Of a stretch of 43,565 nucleotides of DNA, positions 7,822 to 16,916 are shown piece after piece (position 1 is the first letter of the stretch; the number at the start of each line of letters is the position of its first letter). The notes below the pieces were generated by a model, which did no database searches, was not told the origin of the DNA, and saw only the letters and a list, made by a program, of their open reading frames with translations. The translations under genes were made by a program, and so were the position numbers. Origin of the DNA: Nocardiopsis suaedae (lineage in GTDB: Bacteria > Actinomycetota > Actinomycetes > Streptosporangiales > Streptosporangiaceae). The stretch spans positions 1 to 43,565 of the forward strand of contig NZ_JAQFWP010000063.1 of NCBI RefSeq assembly GCF_027706745.1. Direction: 5' to 3'.

Positions 7822-9716
7822 AGCACCTCCTGGCGGAGGAAGACGGCCACACGCACGGCGTCCTCGTCGAGCAGGCGCCCTTCGGGCGCCAAGCGCGCGA
7901 GGGCCGCGACGGCGTCGTGCGCGAATGCGCGTTTCAGCTTCTCGTCGTCCTTTGGGGCGGCTTCTGGGGGAGCGCTGCCGCCGGGTGGCGGGGCGACGGT
8001 GGTGTGGCGCCGGATGAGGCGGCGCATTTCGGCTTCGGCGACCCCGCGCGGCAGCGGCCGGTGATCTTCCCCGGCGCCGTCGGCACCCCCGTCCAGGTGG
8101 GTCCGCTCGGCGATGAGGTCGGCCAAGAGGCGGGGCGAGAGGCGGATGCGGGCGCTGTCGCCCCGCGGCATGAAGACCCGCAGCGCCTCCTCGGGCGGGG
8201 CGCCGTCCGCCCAGCCGACGACGCATTCGGCGTGCGCGCCGCTGTTGCGGATGTAACCGATGCCCAGGCCGTGCTTGCCCTCCCTTCGCTTGGCCTCCGC
8301 GAGGAGTTCGTGCGCGCGGTGCAGGGCCTCGCGGAGCGAGGAGTCGTGGTGGAAGAAGAGCAGCCCGGTGCTGGCGGTGGGCAGCGGGGCGCGGACGGTG
8401 TCGTGGCAGGCGCGCGCCACGCCGAGGGCCTGGGCGGCGGGGACGAGCGCCAAGAGGTCGTCGCCCCCGGCGTAGACGACGGTGCCGAGGGCCTTCTCGA
8501 CGGCGGAGCGCTGCTCTGCGGCGACCTCGGACAACTCGCGGGAGATCCGGCCGTGCTCCTCCGCCGTGACCTCCAGCGGTCCGCCGTCCTGGCCACGGCC
8601 CCTGCCGGACAGGAAGCGGCCCATGGAGTCGAGGTCCTGGACGAGCACGGCCAGGTGCGGAGACGGCGGCGCCAGCCCGGCCTGCTCGCCCGCCTGCGCC
8701 AAGGCCTTGGACGCCATCGCGCCCAGCCCGACCGCCTCCTCGAACAGCTCGGGCAGGCCGGATTCCCCGTCCTCTCCGGCCTCTCCGTCGTCGCCCTTGA
8801 GACCGAAGCGGTGCGCGAGCGCGTCGAGGTGCCACACCCCCGGGTAGACCCACTGCGCGCCCCGCCCGCGGAACCAGTCGGCGGCCGGGTCGCCGCCGCC
8901 GGCCCCCGTGACCTCCTCGGGGAACCCCGGTAGCGCCGCTTCGGAGATGTCCTGCCTGTCGACCTGGTCGACGCAGTCCTTGAGGTCCCTGACCGCCTCC
9001 GCGATCCCGGGCCGGTCCCAGTGGCGCAGGACCGCGGCGCGGTAGTGGGCCGACGCGATCCCCTTGGTAGAGGGGAACCCCTTCTGCTCGCCGCCGCCGC
9101 GCCTGTGCCAGAGACGCTTGACCCAGCTCGGGACGGAGAGGTCCTCGCCGCGCATGTGCTCGGGGGCGCGCTGAGGGGGCGGTACCGACCGCCAACGGGG
9201 CGAAAGCGTGCACAGCGGCCGGGAGGCGTCGAGGGGCTGGGCGAAGTCGCGGATGTTCTTGCGCCCGGCGAGCAGCCGCTGGGCCCGGCGCCACTGGGCG
9301 GCATGGTCACCGGCCTCCGCGGGAACGCTCACCCACTGGACGACGGGCCAGCCGGGGGTGTCCAGCTCTCCCCGGGCGCGCCTGCCGTCGTCCTCTCCGA
9401 AGACCTGCCCGACCCAGTGGGCCCACATCCCGTCGAGGTGGTCGCGCACCTGCTCGGCGGCCCGGGGTCCCGTCCCTGCCGCGACACGGGCGACGATGCG
9501 GTTGGGCATCCCGTCCTCGGCCCCGCGGGCGCGCCCTTCGACCGGGAAGACGATGCGGGCGTCCAGGCGGTCGTCCGCGAGCAGGCACTCGACACCGGCG
9601 GCGGCGAGCCCGGCGATGATCTGACTCCCCGACCGGAGGTCGGTGGTGGTGCGGGATTCCTCGATGTAGCGCTGCACCCCCGCCAGGGCGACGACGACGA
9701 GGTCACGTCCGGTCAT
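7818..9716 (-). CDS. cmr2: Cas10/Cmr2, cyclase-competent but lacking the HD nuclease domain
   Basis: Cmr2 is the large subunit of the type III-B complex, making cyclic oligoadenylate from ATP when target RNA is bound. The 632-residue product begins directly with the first palm-like domain (VVVALAGVQRYIEESR, 7-22). There is no room for an N-terminal HD domain, so DNase activity should be absent. The second palm is intact: VLVQDLDSMGRFL (357-369) and VVYAGGDDLLAL (413-424), with GGDD at 417-420. The zinc-finger region is degenerate: the usual CxxC pairs read C-T-L-S (169-172) and L-S-V-P-S (193-197), although the following KR and FPS blocks are recognisable. The ATG at 9716 was chosen because homology starts there; an in-frame upstream extension looks non-coding. 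It is the first gene of the operon, divergent from a helicase gene. Confidence 0.95.
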   Translation of the reverse strand: MTGRDLVVVALAGVQRYIEESRTTTDLRSGSQIIAGLAAAGVECLLADDRLDARIVFPVEGRARGAEDGMPNRIVARVAAGTGPRAAEQVRDHLDGMWAHWVGQVFGEDDGRRARGELDTPGWPVVQWVSVPAEAGDHAAQWRRAQRLLAGRKNIRDFAQPLDASRPLCTLSPRWRSVPPPQRAPEHMRGEDLSVPSWVKRLWHRRGGGEQKGFPSTKGIASAHYRAAVLRHWDRPGIAEAVRDLKDCVDQVDRQDISEAALPGFPEEVTGAGGGDPAADWFRGRGAQWVYPGVWHLDALAHRFGLKGDDGEAGEDGESGLPELFEEAVGLGAMASKALAQAGEQAGLAPPSPHLAVLVQDLDSMGRFLSGRGRGQDGGPLEVTAEEHGRISRELSEVAAEQRSAVEKALGTVVYAGGDDLLALVPAAQALGVARACHDTVRAPLPTASTGLLFFHHDSSLREALHRAHELLAEAKRREGKHGLGIGYIRNSGAHAECVVGWADGAPPEEALRVFMPRGDSARIRLSPRLLADLIAERTHLDGGADGAGEDHRPLPRGVAEAEMRRLIRRHTTVAPPPGGSAPPEAAPKDDEKLKRAFAHDAVAALARLAPEGRLLDEDAVRVAVFLRQEVL

Positions 9717-10247
9717 GGGCGGTCCGCCAGGGAACACCTGCGAACCTCCCGCCCGGGAGGGGTCTGTGTGGGGGGCATGTTCTCTTTTCGGCGTGCGCTG
9801 TCGGTGCCTGCTCTCCGTCCACGGTCCGGCGGGCACGGCGGCGACGACCACCGGCCCGCCCGCACCGGAGGAGCCAAACGCTAGCAACCCGGCCCCCTCC
9901 ACCCCGCCGGTTCTTTCACGAGTGGCCGGATGTGGCAGTCGCTCCTGTGAAGCCGGGAGGAAGGCGTCCTCCGATCGGCGCCGCTCCGCGCGCCCACGGA
10001 GTCGCCCGACGGTCCCCTCCGCCGCGTCCTCGCCCCTTTCCCCCCACGTGAACAGGACGGGCTCAATGCCGGCGACCGACTGACGCGTGGAGCCCCGGGG
10101 GCCGCACCGAGTCCGGAATTCTTGCCCGGCGGTCCGCCGAAAGTCCGGATCCGGCCGGGAGGGCTCATCCGTCCCGAGGGGGACCTCCGGTCCCTATCCT
10201 GGTGGACATCCCGCCCGCTGCCCCGCCCCCGCACCGGAAAGGCCCCC
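9717..10247. other. Divergent intergenic region between cmr2 and the helicase gene
   Basis: This 531-base stretch between two divergent operons should hold both promoters. The open frames through it are arginine/proline-rich and unlike any family. A possible actinobacterial -10 for the rightward operon is TATCCT (about 10195), but its -35 is poor, so I do not call it firmly. For the helicase start the ribosome site is GGAAAGG just before 10248. No direct-repeat array is visible, so the CRISPR array is not here. Confidence 0.45.
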
Positions 10248-12371
10248 ATGCCCCAGCTCGCGCTCGCCATGGACTTCCTCAGCCAGTACGCGGCACTGGA
10301 GAAAAGGGTGCGCGAGGCGGTCAACGCGGCGCTGCGCAAGTTCTCCGACACCTATTTCGCCGGCGGGCACCTGGAACGCCCCCACGAGGCGATGGACCCG
10401 CGGTGGCGGACACTGCGGATCACCCTCGGATACCGCGGTGTCGTCCTGGCGCCCGGGGACGGGGACATGTTCCTGCTCGTGGCCGTCCTCCCGCACGACG
10501 ACGCCTACCAGTACTGCAAAAGGCGGCGCGCTTCGGTCAACCAGGCGTTCGGCGTACTGGAGTTCCGCGACGAGGCGAATCTGGAGACGGTCGGGGCCGC
10601 CCTGCGGCCGACCGCCGAAGGCGCGGAGAAGCGGCTGTTCGACCACGTCGCCGACAAGCACCTCGCCCAACTCGGGATCGACGCCCACACGCAGCGCATC
10701 GTGCGCCTGCTGCCCGACGAGACCCACCTGGACGCGCTCCAGCCCATGCTCCCGGCCGCCCAGCACAACGCCCTCGTCGCCCTGGCCTCGGGGATGACCG
10801 TGGAGGAGGCGTGGGCCGAACTCAGCAAGGACCTGGTCGAGGAGGTCGCGCCCTCCGACATCGACCCCGAGGACCTGACCGCGGCCATCCGCCGCACCCC
10901 GCAGCGGGCCGTCTTCGTGGAGGGGCCCGAGGAGCTGCAGGACATCCTCGACCATCCCTTCGACGCCTGGCGTACGTTCCTCCACCCGCGGCAGAAGCGG
11001 ATCGCCTACAAGGAGGGCTACGGCGGCCCGGCCATGGTCACCGGCGGCGCGGGGACCGGGAAGACGGTCACGGCCGTGCACCGCACGGCCCACCTCGCCG
11101 CCCGGGTGCACGCCTCCGGACAGGAGGCGGGCGACAGCGGCACGGGGGAGCCGCCGATCCTGCTGACCACGTTCACCAAGACCCTCGATGCCGCGCTCCG
11201 CGCCCAGATCGACCTGCTCGCCGGCGCCTCCGAGGAACGCCGCCTGGTCGACGTGCGCAACCTCGACAAGATCGCCCACCAGGTCGTGCGCGAGGAGACG
11301 GGCGCCATGCCCGCGCTCCCGCGGACACGCGAGCTCATGGACCTGTGGGACGGCTTCGCCGAGGAGACCGGCTTCAGCGGCCGCTTCCTCCTCGACGAGT
11401 GGGAGCACGTCATCCTGGCGCAGGAGCTCACCACCGAGAAGGAGTACCTCAAGGCCCGGCGGCGCGGCAGGGGCGGGCGGCTGGGCGAGGGGCACCGCAA
11501 GGCGATCTGGTCCGCCGTCCTGGGGGCCACGGACCGGATGCGGGCCCAGGGCCAGTGGACGTTCACCCAACTGGCCTCCGAGGCCGCGGCGGTCCTCGCC
11601 CGTAAGGGGCGGCACCTGTACCGCCACGTCGTCGTCGATGAATCGCAGGACCTCCACCCTGCGAAGTGGCGCCTGGTCCGGGCGCTGGTCCCCGAGGGCC
11701 CCGACGACCTCTTCATCGCCGGGGACCCGCACCAGCGCATCTACGACCACCGCGTCTCCCTGGCGGCCGTCGGCATCAACGTCCGAGGCCGCAGCCGCAA
11801 GCTGAACGTCAACTACCGCAGCACGCAGGAGATCCTGTCGTGGGCCGTCCCCCTCCTCGGCACCTCCCCCGTCGAAGGGCTCGACGGCCTCCAGGACCGG
11901 CTCGACGGCTATTCCTCTCCCCTGCACGGACGCACGCCGGTCGTGCAGGCCTTCCCCTCCCGGGACGAGGAACTGTCGGCGCTGGCCGACAGGGTGACGG
12001 CATGGACGGCCGAAGGGGTCGAGGCCGACGCCATCGGTGTGGCCGCGCGGACCGACGCCCTTGCACGCGAAGCGGCCGCAGCACTCCGCACCCGCTCCAT
12101 CGCCACGTGCGGGCTCGCCGAGAACAGCGGCGTGCGCGTCGGAACGATGCACTCGATGAAGGGGCTGGAGTTCCGGTGCACCGCCGTCGTCGGGGCCGAC
12201 GCGGAGCATCTCCCCTACGAGCCCCACCTGGTCCCGGCCGACGAGGACCCCGTCGCCCACGCGCACGACGTCCAGAAGGAGCGCAATCTCGCGTTCGTGG
12301 CGTGCACGCGGGCCCGCGACTCCCTGTACGTCTCCTACACCGGCGAGCCGAGCCGGTTCCTTTCCCGCTGA
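10248..12371 (+). CDS. UvrD-like superfamily 1 helicase with RelE/ParE-like N-terminal domain
   Basis: This is an ATP-dependent DNA helicase/translocase of the UvrD/Rep group, 707 residues. Residues 1-110 (opening MPQLALAMDFLSQY; then RWRTLRITLGYRGVVLAPG and VLPHDDAYQYCKRR) resemble the RelE/ParE-fold domain found at the start of some UvrD-like proteins. The helicase core follows: Walker A GGAGTGKT (266-273), a TFTKTLDAALR motif Ia region, Walker B DESQD (464-468), GDPHQRIYDHR, the NYRST motif IV-like box, and HSMKGLEF near the C-terminus (motif V), ending in FVACTRARDSLYVSYTG (motif VI). The ATG at 10248 has GGAAAGG in front. The DUF262/HNH gene follows 80 bases downstream on the same strand, so a two-gene defence operon is likely. 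The cmr operon diverges upstream. Pairing with the nuclease is inferred from order and spacing. Confidence 0.9.
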   Translation: MPQLALAMDFLSQYAALEKRVREAVNAALRKFSDTYFAGGHLERPHEAMDPRWRTLRITLGYRGVVLAPGDGDMFLLVAVLPHDDAYQYCKRRRASVNQAFGVLEFRDEANLETVGAALRPTAEGAEKRLFDHVADKHLAQLGIDAHTQRIVRLLPDETHLDALQPMLPAAQHNALVALASGMTVEEAWAELSKDLVEEVAPSDIDPEDLTAAIRRTPQRAVFVEGPEELQDILDHPFDAWRTFLHPRQKRIAYKEGYGGPAMVTGGAGTGKTVTAVHRTAHLAARVHASGQEAGDSGTGEPPILLTTFTKTLDAALRAQIDLLAGASEERRLVDVRNLDKIAHQVVREETGAMPALPRTRELMDLWDGFAEETGFSGRFLLDEWEHVILAQELTTEKEYLKARRRGRGGRLGEGHRKAIWSAVLGATDRMRAQGQWTFTQLASEAAAVLARKGRHLYRHVVVDESQDLHPAKWRLVRALVPEGPDDLFIAGDPHQRIYDHRVSLAAVGINVRGRSRKLNVNYRSTQEILSWAVPLLGTSPVEGLDGLQDRLDGYSSPLHGRTPVVQAFPSRDEELSALADRVTAWTAEGVEADAIGVAARTDALAREAAAALRTRSIATCGLAENSGVRVGTMHSMKGLEFRCTAVVGADAEHLPYEPHLVPADEDPVAHAHDVQKERNLAFVACTRARDSLYVSYTGEPSRFLSR

Positions 12372-12451
12372 CCGGCCGTCAGCACAGGGAAGACCGCTTT
12401 CCCGCTGAGCGGCCCCTCCCACGACCAGTCACACCGACGAGAGCCCGGAGC

Positions 12452-14968
12452 ATGAAGGCCTACGAAACCGCATTCCAGAAGATGGTCGAGGGGACCAAGC
12501 AGTTCCAGATCCCGCTGTACCAGCGGCCGTACTCCTGGGGGAAGGACGAGCTCTCCCGCCTGTGGGAGGACCTGCTCGAACAGATCGAGAACGACCGTGC
12601 GGCGCCGGCGGGCAGCGCCACGACGCACTTCCTCGGCTCGGTCGTCATGGCCCCGGGCGCATCCGCCGCCAGTGACATGACCCGGTGGCTGGTGATCGAC
12701 GGGCAGCAGCGGCTGACGAGCCTGACCCTGGCGCTCGCGGCCGTCCGGGACCGCCTGCGCGACCTCGGCGACGGCGGGGACGAGGAGTCCGACGCCCACC
12801 AGAACGCCGACCGGATCCACGACACCTACCTGGTCAACCGGTACAAGAAGCGCGACGACAAGTTCCGCCTCCTGCCCACCCAGGTCGACCGCGCCGTGTT
12901 CAAGGCGGTCGTCGACGGCCGCCCCAAGAACGGCGACACCGACGGCGTCGAAGGCGCCCACCACTTCTTCCTCCAGAAGATGGCCACGTACTCCGAGGAC
13001 GAGCTCCTCGAGGTCGAGGCGGCCGTCGGGCGCCGGCTGAGCCTCGTGGAGATCCAGGCGGACTCCGGCGACAACGTGTTCCGGATCTTCGAGTCCCTCA
13101 ACGACACGGGCAAGGGGCTCAGCCAGAGCGACCTCCTGCGCAACTACGTCTTCATGCTCCTTCCCGAGACGGGTGAGGAGGTCTACGACGAGGTGTGGTC
13201 GCCCATGCAGGACGAGCTGGGCCCAGAGCACCTGGAGACCCTGGCCTGGCTCGACCTCGTGCTGCGCGGGGATGAACGCGCAAAACAGAGCGAGGTCTAC
13301 TACGGGCAGCAGAAGCGGCTGAAGGAGGTCGCCGAACGCGGCGGCGAGGCCGCGGTCCGTACGGAGCTCGAACAGCTGTGGCGCCTCGGCCAGCTGCTGC
13401 TGCGCGTGGTCGAGCCCGCCCATGAGGACGACCCCGAGCTGCGCGCGGCGCTGGCCAGGCTGGTCGCGTGGGGCAACACGATCTACCGCGCGCTGGCCCT
13501 GCGCCTGCTCCAGCTCCGTGACCAGGACCACGCCTCCACCGAAGAGGTCGTGCGCGCGCTCTCCTACGTGGAGAGCTATCTGGTCCGGCGGCTCTTCGCC
13601 GGCATCCAGTCCCAAGGGCTCAACCGGATCATGATGTCCTCACCCGCCGCGGTCCAGACGGGCGTGCCGGTGGACGAGTCCGTTCACCGCTACCTGTCGC
13701 TCCCGCGGCACCGCTGGCCCTCGGACCGTGCGCTGCGCTCGGCGATCGCCACGCGCAACTTCTACTGGACGGGCCGTGCCCCGCAGAGGACGTTCGTCCT
13801 CCGTCGGCTCGAAGAGAGCTACTGCGGGGACGAGCCCGTCGACTTCCGCAAGGCCAAGCTGTCGATCGAGCACGTGATGCCCCAGTCGCTCACGCCCCAC
13901 TGGGGCGAGGTCCTCGCGGGTCAGGCCGACGACGATGAAACGCCCGCCGAACTCCACGCGCGGCTGCTGCACACCCTCGGCAACCTGACCCTCACCTCGC
14001 AGAACTCCCGCCTGTCCAACCACCTGTTCGAGCGCAAGCAGCAGATCCTCGACCGCAGCGCTCTGGAGATGAACCGCGAGATCGCGGACGCGGACAGTTG
14101 GGGCCGCCCGGAGATCGAGAGGCGTTCGGAGCGCCTCGCGGACAGGGCGATCGCCCTGTGGCCGGCGCCGCTCCCCGCGGAGGAGGGCGAGGAGGGCCCC
14201 GAACTGATCGGAGAGCCGACCCGGGCCGCCCTGGCCGCGATCCCCTCCGGCGGTTGGACGTCCTACCGGGATGTCGGCCAGCTGGTCGGGGCCAAGGCGG
14301 CGACCATCGCCTCCCTCCTGCGGCAGGGGGCGGGACTGCCCAATGCGCACCGCGTCCTGGCGACCGACGGTGTGCCCGCGACGGCGGAGGCCGAGCAGGC
14401 GCTGGCCGCGGAGGGGGTCGCCTTCACCGGCACCGGCGCGGCCGCCCCGGACCGGCGCCTGTCGGCGGCGACGCTCGCCACGCTCACCGGCATGGAGGTG
14501 AACGAGCGCGTCGAGCAGGAGCAGATGTTCCTCGACCAGCTCGCCGCCCACCTGTCCGCCGACGAAGCGCAGGCCGTCACCGGGCTGATGGAGACCTGGG
14601 AGAGGCTGGGCGGCGTCCTGGACTACCGGACCTCATCGAACCAGGCCGTCAGCTGCCGCCTCTTCGCCTGGGAGCGGTCGACCTCACCGGATATCCGCTG
14701 GCCCCTGGTGACCTACCCCCAGTACGGCAACATCGAGGTGGTCTTCCAGTACCTGCGCACGCGGCCGCCGTTCGATGATGCGGACCTGCGCCTGGAGCTC
14801 TTGAAGCGCCTGAACCAGGTGCCCGGTATCGAGCTGCCGGAAGCGGCTCTGGAACGGCGTCCGAGCTTTCCCGTCTCGGCGCTCACGGGCGAGAGCCAGG
14901 AGATCGTCCGCGAGACGCTGGAGTGGTTCCTCGGCCACTGCAGGGAGTGGCTCGCCGAACGCAGGTAG
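12452..14968 (+). CDS. GmrSD-type nuclease: DUF262-DUF1524(HNH) fused to an alkyltransferase-like domain
   Basis: This is a predicted NTP-dependent nuclease of the GmrSD family, known for restriction of modified phage DNA. The DUF262 half carries [12 protein letters not shown] (19-30), [12 protein letters not shown] (80-91) and the [19 protein letters not shown] block. The DUF1524 half has the His-Me/HNH signature IEHVMPQSL with His474, followed by [15 protein letters not shown]. Then comes an extra domain from about residue 595 ([17 protein letters not shown]) ending in NAHRVL around His633. This matches the DNA-binding fold of alkyltransferase-like proteins, with Ala where the methyl-accepting Cys would be. 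The last ~150 residues are unassigned. Length is 838 residues. The ATG at 12452 is preceded by CCCGGAG. It follows the helicase gene by 80 bases; a shared hairpin terminator lies downstream. Confidence 0.92.
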   Translation: MKAYETAFQKMVEGTKQFQIPLYQRPYSWGKDELSRLWEDLLEQIENDRAAPAGSATTHFLGSVVMAPGASAASDMTRWLVIDGQQRLTSLTLALAAVRDRLRDLGDGGDEESDAHQNADRIHDTYLVNRYKKRDDKFRLLPTQVDRAVFKAVVDGRPKNGDTDGVEGAHHFFLQKMATYSEDELLEVEAAVGRRLSLVEIQADSGDNVFRIFESLNDTGKGLSQSDLLRNYVFMLLPETGEEVYDEVWSPMQDELGPEHLETLAWLDLVLRGDERAKQSEVYYGQQKRLKEVAERGGEAAVRTELEQLWRLGQLLLRVVEPAHEDDPELRAALARLVAWGNTIYRALALRLLQLRDQDHASTEEVVRALSYVESYLVRRLFAGIQSQGLNRIMMSSPAAVQTGVPVDESVHRYLSLPRHRWPSDRALRSAIATRNFYWTGRAPQRTFVLRRLEESYCGDEPVDFRKAKLSIEHVMPQSLTPHWGEVLAGQADDDETPAELHARLLHTLGNLTLTSQNSRLSNHLFERKQQILDRSALEMNREIADADSWGRPEIERRSERLADRAIALWPAPLPAEEGEEGPELIGEPTRAALAAIPSGGWTSYRDVGQLVGAKAATIASLLRQGAGLPNAHRVLATDGVPATAEAEQALAAEGVAFTGTGAAAPDRRLSAATLATLTGMEVNERVEQEQMFLDQLAAHLSADEAQAVTGLMETWERLGGVLDYRTSSNQAVSCRLFAWERSTSPDIRWPLVTYPQYGNIEVVFQYLRTRPPFDDADLRLELLKRLNQVPGIELPEAALERRPSFPVSALTGESQEIVRETLEWFLGHCREWLAERR

Positions 14969-14988
14969 CCGTAAGGCCGCCGTCTGTC

Positions 14989-15016
14989 GGGGCGGGAGGC
15001 GTGCGCCTCCCGCCCC
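14989..15016. terminator. Bidirectional hairpin terminator
   Basis: A perfect 13-bp inverted repeat (GGGGCGGGAGGCG and its complement) has a two-base centre and is followed on the plus strand by TTGCCGCTT. It lies between the convergent ends of the nuclease gene (14968) and thyX (15035), so it can serve both. Confidence 0.8.
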
Positions 15017-15034
15017 TTGCCGCTTCGGGTCAGG

Positions 15035-15835
15035 TCAGACCTTGCGCCATTCGGGGACCCAGGTGCCGTCCTCGTCGACCGTGTAGTCGCCGAACAGGGA
15101 CGGGGCCTCCTCGCGGACCGCTGCGGCGATCTTGCCGAACAGCAGGCGGATCTCCTCCTCCGCGCCGGGGGCCGTGCGGGCCTCGATGGCGTGGCGCAGG
15201 GTGCGCACGTTCGCCGTCCAGACCAGGCCGGTGGCCACGCCCTCGGGGGCGAAGCGGCGCATGAACGACGTCTTGTGCTTCTTGTCGGCGAACTTCTTGC
15301 CCTCTTCGTCGAGCTCGAAGTGGTCGGCCATCCAGAGCTGGAACTCCTCCATGCGCCGCAGCATGTCGGTGGCGCGCTCCATCAGCTCCGGGTCGTCCTG
15401 GGCCCACTCAGGGAACCAGAACGGCAGGTCCGTCAGGCGCACGAAGCGCAGCGACTCCTGGGAGACCGCCACGCCGGGCCGGTGCCGGATCAGCTCGTGG
15501 GTCAGGACGCGGCTCACGTTGTGCAGCACGAAGCTGAAGCTCACGTGCTCCAGCACCGACCCGTGCAGGCTGCGCAGGATGTTGCTCAGGTAGGCGTCCT
15601 GGTCGGTGCGCACCCGCGTCACGTTCGGGTTCAGGCCCGGCTCCCAGGAGCGGTAGCACAGGCGCCCGGCGAACTCGGCCAGGTTCTGCGGGTCGTTCAG
15701 GTGGGCGTCGAGCTCGCCCCGGTCGAACCGCTCCAGCCACTTCTCCCCGCCGACGTCGGCGAGGTAGCTCGCCACCTCGCCGTAGTCCAGCTGCGGCTTG
15801 GCGACCAGGTGGACCTCGGGCTCGACCTGCTTCAT
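15035..15835 (-). CDS. thyX: FAD-dependent thymidylate synthase ThyX, variant signature
   Basis: ThyX methylates dUMP to dTMP using FAD, NADPH and methylene-tetrahydrofolate. In 266 residues I see the substrate-site segment HGSVLEHVSFSF (91-102) and the ThyX signature region at 117-130, reading RHRPGVAVSQESLR. The textbook motif is RHR followed by seven residues and Ser; here Ser128 is eight residues after RHR, so the loop is one residue longer. This is a variant subfamily rather than the M. tuberculosis-like form. The rest of the protein has the expected length and arrangement, with a C-terminal block (LVWTANVRTLRHAIEART) carrying the conserved R-x-L-x-H-x-I-x-x-R. The gene stands alone, convergent with the upstream defence operon. 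Confidence 0.92.
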   Translation of the reverse strand: MKQVEPEVHLVAKPQLDYGEVASYLADVGGEKWLERFDRGELDAHLNDPQNLAEFAGRLCYRSWEPGLNPNVTRVRTDQDAYLSNILRSLHGSVLEHVSFSFVLHNVSRVLTHELIRHRPGVAVSQESLRFVRLTDLPFWFPEWAQDDPELMERATDMLRRMEEFQLWMADHFELDEEGKKFADKKHKTSFMRRFAPEGVATGLVWTANVRTLRHAIEARTAPGAEEEIRLLFGKIAAAVREEAPSLFGDYTVDEDGTWVPEWRKV

Positions 15836-15989
15836 CGTGCTCCCCCTCGACGAACGCTCGCGCCGCGGGGACCGCCTCGCCCCCGGGCCGCATCGACCCT
15901 ACCGGGACCTGGCGGGGGGCGGGGACGGACGGGCGGGGAGTGGCGGAGGGCGGACGGTGCCGCTCCGGCACGGGCCGGAGCGGCGTGCC

Positions 15990-16814
15990 TCACTCCTGCG
16001 TGCCGCCTCCCGGCAGGTGCGGCGCCAGCGCCTCGGGGCCCGCGAACGCCCCTCCCTGCGGGCCGCCGTGCCAGAACGGGTCGTCGTCCGGGAACTCCCC
16101 GGAGTACACCGCCGCGTCGTCCACCGGCCGGTAGCCCAGCTCGTTCTCCCCCGCCGTCAGGTCCCAGAACCGGCGCGCATTGGCCGACACCGCATAGGCC
16201 GCGACGAAGTTCACGTTGTCCGCCGTCAGCGCCGCCTTCACGAAGCCGACGCAGTCACGCGGGCTGAGCCACGTCGCCAGGTGCCGCGTCTCGGTGGGCT
16301 GCTCCTCCAGGGAGCCGATCCGCAGCGCCACCACCTGCATGCCGTAGGTGTCGGCGTACAGCTGCCCCAGCGCCTCGGCCGCCACCTTGGTCACGCCGTA
16401 GAAGCCGTCCGGGCGGGGCGGCTCGTCGGGGAACACGTGGTGGTGGATCGGGTAGTTGCCGGTGACCCGGTTGCTGGAGGCCAGCACCACACGCCGCACC
16501 GAGGCGCGGCGCGCCGCCTCCAGGACGGCCAGGGCGCCCTCGACGTTGGCCCTGAGGAGGTCGGGCATCGCGGCCTCGTCCGCGATCGCGGCGAGGTGCA
16601 CGACCGCGTCGGCCCCCTCGAACGCCTTCACCATCGCCTCGACGTCGGTGATGTCGGCCTCGACGGCCGTCTCCCGGTCGGCGTCGGCAGGCTCGGGCAA
16701 CGGGGACCGGTCGATCAGCACCAGGTGCTCCGCGTCGCCGAGCCCTTCGCGCACGGTGCGGCCGACCTGTCCCGCCGCTCCTGTGACGGCCACTCGTCCG
16801 AGTTGTGAATCCAT
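15990..16814 (-). CDS. NAD-dependent epimerase/dehydrogenase, uronate dehydrogenase-like
   Basis: This extended-SDR oxidoreductase has 274 residues. It has the nucleotide-binding TGAAGQVG (11-18), an acidic residue at the end of strand 2 (VLID), the VVHLAAIAD loop, SSN-x-VTGNYP, and the catalytic Tyr/Lys pair in YGVTK. The blocks RPDGFYGVTK, LRIGS, TWLSPRDCV and SANARRFWDLT resemble characterised uronate dehydrogenases (Udh), which oxidise glucuronate or galacturonate to the aldarolactone. I infer that activity only loosely, since related SDRs have other sugar substrates. The ATG at 16814 was preferred over an upstream in-frame Met because it sits directly in front of the Rossmann strand. It lies 102 bases downstream of trpEG on the same strand. 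Confidence 0.85.
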   Translation of the reverse strand: MDSQLGRVAVTGAAGQVGRTVREGLGDAEHLVLIDRSPLPEPADADRETAVEADITDVEAMVKAFEGADAVVHLAAIADEAAMPDLLRANVEGALAVLEAARRASVRRVVLASSNRVTGNYPIHHHVFPDEPPRPDGFYGVTKVAAEALGQLYADTYGMQVVALRIGSLEEQPTETRHLATWLSPRDCVGFVKAALTADNVNFVAAYAVSANARRFWDLTAGENELGYRPVDDAAVYSGEFPDDDPFWHGGPQGGAFAGPEALAPHLPGGGTQE

Positions 16815-16916
16815 ATGCCGAAGCCTACGAGTGACGCGCCTTTTCAGCATCGCGGACGCGGCCGACGGCCGCCCCCGCACGCCGGTGAACAGGGGCGGAC
16901 GGGGGGCGGACCCTCT

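Noticed and set aside
9717-9902. In-frame N-terminal extension of Cas10 to 9902
   Set aside because: The extra residues show no HD motif and look like translated intergenic sequence; the palm-like domain begins at the 9716 start.
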